DNA from: Bacillota bacterium | GTDB taxonomy: Bacteria > Bacillota > Clostridia > Lachnospirales > Lachnospiraceae | NCBI GenBank assembly: GCA_023392535.1 | Contig: JAEVYY010000029.1 | Location: 4,847 to 68,846 of the forward strand | Direction of reading: 5' to 3' | Length of the DNA stretch: 64,000 nt | In this document: in pieces, positions 61,941-64,000 of the stretch | Position numbering within the stretch: position 1 is the first letter of the stretch | How the letters are laid out: each line of letters starts with the position of its first letter | Notes under the pieces: generated by a model | Seen by the model: only the letters and a program-made list of their open reading frames with translations | Database searches by the model: none | What the model was told of the DNA's origin: nothing | Position numbers and translations under genes: made by a program

Positions 61941-62756
61941 TTAGTCTTGCTTACTGAAAGCCTTATTTTTATATACCACGCCCATAGAATTGTCCGTATC
62001 CAGGTAAATATTATAATTATCAATGGTATCCACCAATTTAAAATGATACTGCTCGATATCCTCATCAAAAACTTTATTTTCGTGGAGGATAATGTATTGA
62101 CAATTTTCTTCTCTTGCCTGTTTCGCAAGTGTCTTCGCATAAACAATATCAGCTTCCATGGTCTGATACATCGGATGCCACTGATTCCATCTTGGTATCA
62201 GAACTTCTCTACCATATGGTAAGTGAATATTGGAGTCATATTGCCTCACATAAGAAATAAATTCCTGTGGCACTACTGCACAGACCCAACCCAGCGAATT
62301 CGTTGGTTTAATAGCTTCACAGACATCAATCACTGCCTGTGGGATATGATACGCATTATCCGCTTTTTCAAAAGTCGGATTATCATACGTATAATTCCCT
62401 CCTGTTATAAGTAGTGTACATGCAAGAGCTGTAAGTACTAACTTACGTCCAAACTTTTTCTGTCTGGAAATCAGATGCACCGCACCGTAGGCAATACCAA
62501 TACTGACTGGTAAGAACCACAAAATTCTATAATAAGTTTCTTGATCAAAAACCGTCTTCATTAAAAAATATGCACTAAATGGAAAGAAAAATAAGAATAG
62601 CAGAAAGACCGATGTATAAACAAGTATAATTTTTTTGCCTCGCTCTTCTTCTGTCAACCATAGATACAATAATCCACACAAGAATAAAGTCATATAAGTG
62701 CTATTTTCACTATACGATTGATAGATATCTATTATTTGTCGGAATATATCCTGCAT
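61941..62756 (-). CDS. Membrane protein with extracytoplasmic C-terminal domain, unknown function
   Basis: 271-residue protein. Four hydrophobic segments lie in the first 135 residues, with the extracytoplasmic loop DQETYYRILWFLP between two of them. A soluble domain of about 130 residues follows, rich in Asp, Tyr and His. The start at 62756 has AGGAGG six bases upstream; the TTG to 62774 is rejected. It lies 57 bases after a DUF6077-like gene, and the pair may represent two parts of a larger transferase architecture. I cannot name the family with confidence. Confidence 0.7.
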   Translation of the reverse strand: MQDIFRQIIDIYQSYSENSTYMTLFLCGLLYLWLTEEERGKKIILVYTSVFLLFLFFFPFSAYFLMKTVFDQETYYRILWFLPVSIGIAYGAVHLISRQKKFGRKLVLTALACTLLITGGNYTYDNPTFEKADNAYHIPQAVIDVCEAIKPTNSLGWVCAVVPQEFISYVRQYDSNIHLPYGREVLIPRWNQWHPMYQTMEADIVYAKTLAKQAREENCQYIILHENKVFDEDIEQYHFKLVDTIDNYNIYLDTDNSMGVVYKNKAFSKQD

Positions 62757-62813
62757 CGCAAACCTCCTATTCAATCAACAAAATCCCATATGCGGATATT
62801 ACTGCAAATATTT

Positions 62814-63866
62814 TCACCCAATTAGCAATTTCGCATATAATGCTCCTATGGTCACCAACGGAATCATAGACAGCGCACATGACAATAATATCTTAGGTCT
62901 TCGATAAAAAAACGCAAATAGGATCGTTGTACTTATGATTACCAAAGGGGATAATACAAGGCCTAATAGTGAGGTATATCCAGCAGTGACTGTCACACAA
63001 GAGAGCAATATCCACGGCGTAATTTTCTGCTTCACAGAGCCTTCATCCAAGAGTTCCTTCCATACCAGTAATAAGCCCAAGATGGTCGCTGCTGGTATTA
63101 TATTTCCCATAAAAGCTTTTCCTTGAGAGGTACGCGTCAATAAAAAGGTACTACTCGTGTAAATGGTATTATTTCCAAATATATTTATCATACTGACAAA
63201 TATCAGAAATAGTGGTACATAGCTCTTATCTACTAAAATATCTGCAATAAGCTTTATTAACATGTAAAATAAAAGTAATACCGGACAGACAAATATTACA
63301 TGGGTTACGATCGTTGGGTGGATACCGCTAGCTCCTGCAAGAAATGAGATGAAGATTGGTGCAGAAGAAAAGGCATGTCTGACATCAAGAGCCGATGCTA
63401 CACCGGTATACGGCAATTTTACATACATATTATTATTCTGATAGGTAATTACTGATGTTACCGCAAAAAAGGCATCATCGCTATCGTGGAACTGATAGAA
63501 GACTGTCATATACAATTGGAATCCAATTAACCCAAGGGCTATCATCCAAAATGTATACGTAGTCCAACGCATCTGCTCCACATGCTTATGGTGAGCCATC
63601 CAGTATCTTCCGTTAAACACTAATGATAACACAGAAAATACTGCAATGACAGCTCCATACACAATTACCAACGGTTTAAAATGATTATAAAAAACAATAA
63701 AAGGAATATAAATAATCTGAAACAGCGCCAACATTAAAAAATATCCGGTCACCATAATCATGGTAAGATTCTGCGACTCTTTTCGCATATAACGGGTTAT
63801 GGATAATCCGCAACAAAATGGAGTTACCAACAACCACATCAAGATACTTAATATTCGTATTAACAT
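62814..63866 (-). CDS. Polytopic membrane protein (DUF6077-like)
   Basis: 350-residue protein with about nine hydrophobic segments. FYQFHDSDDAFFAVTSV in an early extracytoplasmic loop, plus VASALDVRHAFSSAPIFISFLA, resemble the clostridial family labelled DUF6077, which is GT-C-like. The length is roughly half of some annotated members, and the next gene could supply the rest, so a split gene is possible. The start at 63866 has AAGGAG. It leads the operon running to the UDP-uronate epimerase and O-antigen ligase-like genes. Confidence 0.75.
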   Translation of the reverse strand: MLIRILSILMWLLVTPFCCGLSITRYMRKESQNLTMIMVTGYFLMLALFQIIYIPFIVFYNHFKPLVIVYGAVIAVFSVLSLVFNGRYWMAHHKHVEQMRWTTYTFWMIALGLIGFQLYMTVFYQFHDSDDAFFAVTSVITYQNNNMYVKLPYTGVASALDVRHAFSSAPIFISFLAGASGIHPTIVTHVIFVCPVLLLFYMLIKLIADILVDKSYVPLFLIFVSMINIFGNNTIYTSSTFLLTRTSQGKAFMGNIIPAATILGLLLVWKELLDEGSVKQKITPWILLSCVTVTAGYTSLLGLVLSPLVIISTTILFAFFYRRPKILLSCALSMIPLVTIGALYAKLLIG

Positions 63867-63936
63867 TCTGGCGTACTCCTTATATAATATATTTAGGTTG
63901 ATGAAGGTAACCTATAACCCTTTGTTAACTGTATAT

Positions 63937-63959
63937 TTATACAAGGTAATCTTGTATAA
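63937..63959. repeat. Perfect inverted repeat upstream of the DUF6077-like gene
   Basis: TTATACAAG-GTAAT-CTTGTATAA is an exact 9-bp dyad with a 5-base centre, 71 bases before the start at 63866. It overlaps the most promoter-like AT-rich stretch, so it may be an operator. It has no U-tract on either strand. Nothing else is recognised in 63867-64000. Confidence 0.45.
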
Positions 63960-64000
63960 TTAATCTATTAGATAGAGTGACATCGATTACTCCTTGAGAC

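Overview
This 64-kb window is an AT-rich chromosomal segment of a low-GC Gram-positive bacterium. It is most likely a clostridial species of the Lachnospiraceae type. That is inferred from strong GGAGG-type ribosome binding sites, lipoproteins with LTAC/LTGC lipoboxes, LytR-CpsA-Psr and GH25 wall enzymes, and several membrane-protein families common in that group; no rRNA or species marker is present. I see no tRNA, rRNA, CRISPR array, insertion sequence, phage or plasmid gene. Nearly all genes are on the minus strand in long, tightly packed operons.

The left part (1-24 kb) is mostly metabolism and housekeeping. A polytopic membrane protein runs off the left edge. It is followed by an apparent nucleoside-type salvage operon (about 10.8 to 1.1 kb, read leftward): M20 amidohydrolase, ABC ATPase, two permeases, BMP-family lipoprotein, TatD nuclease, and two paralogous amidohydrolases of the MTA/SAH-deaminase type. 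Next comes a sulfur amino acid block: a MalY/PatB-type C-S lyase with an Rrf2 regulator, the MetNIQ methionine importer and cysteine synthase. The lyase and cysK promoters share a TTTAGTAGG-containing palindromic site, probably the Rrf2 operator. A divergent carbamate kinase, LspA, an N-terminally extended ClpX, an HtrA protease and GlmS follow.

From about 23.8 to 44.2 kb lies a cell-surface polysaccharide locus. It holds dTDP-rhamnose genes rmlB, rmlA and rmlC (no rmlD), a polyprenyl-phosphate sugar transferase, five GT2 glycosyltransferases (two with long multi-domain architecture), phosphoglucomutase, an LCP ligase, and an ABC exporter pair (Wzm/Wzt-like) whose ATPase has a C-terminal extension like the Wzt carbohydrate-binding domain. 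Directly downstream of the ATPase is a methyltransferase-kinase fusion resembling WbdD, the chain terminator of Gram-negative ABC-exported O antigens. This suggests a capped, length-controlled polysaccharide in a monoderm and is the most interesting system here. Two membrane-anchored GH25 muramidases share an accessory domain and bracket rmlB and rmlA; one has an unusual cytoplasmic run of 23 acidic Tyr-containing hexapeptides.

From 47.6 to 63.9 kb lie genes that look like lipid-linked sugar decoration: an SMR-type half-transporter pair, two DPM/GtrB-like glycosyltransferases, several large GT-C-like or ligase-like membrane proteins, a degenerate SGNH hydrolase, a UDP-uronate-type epimerase, a YdjC-type deacetylase, and a four-gene nonulosonic acid module (PseI-like synthase, GNAT acetyltransferase, formyltransferase, PIG-L deacetylase). 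Start codons were re-chosen from ribosome binding sites where the longest open frame was implausible.
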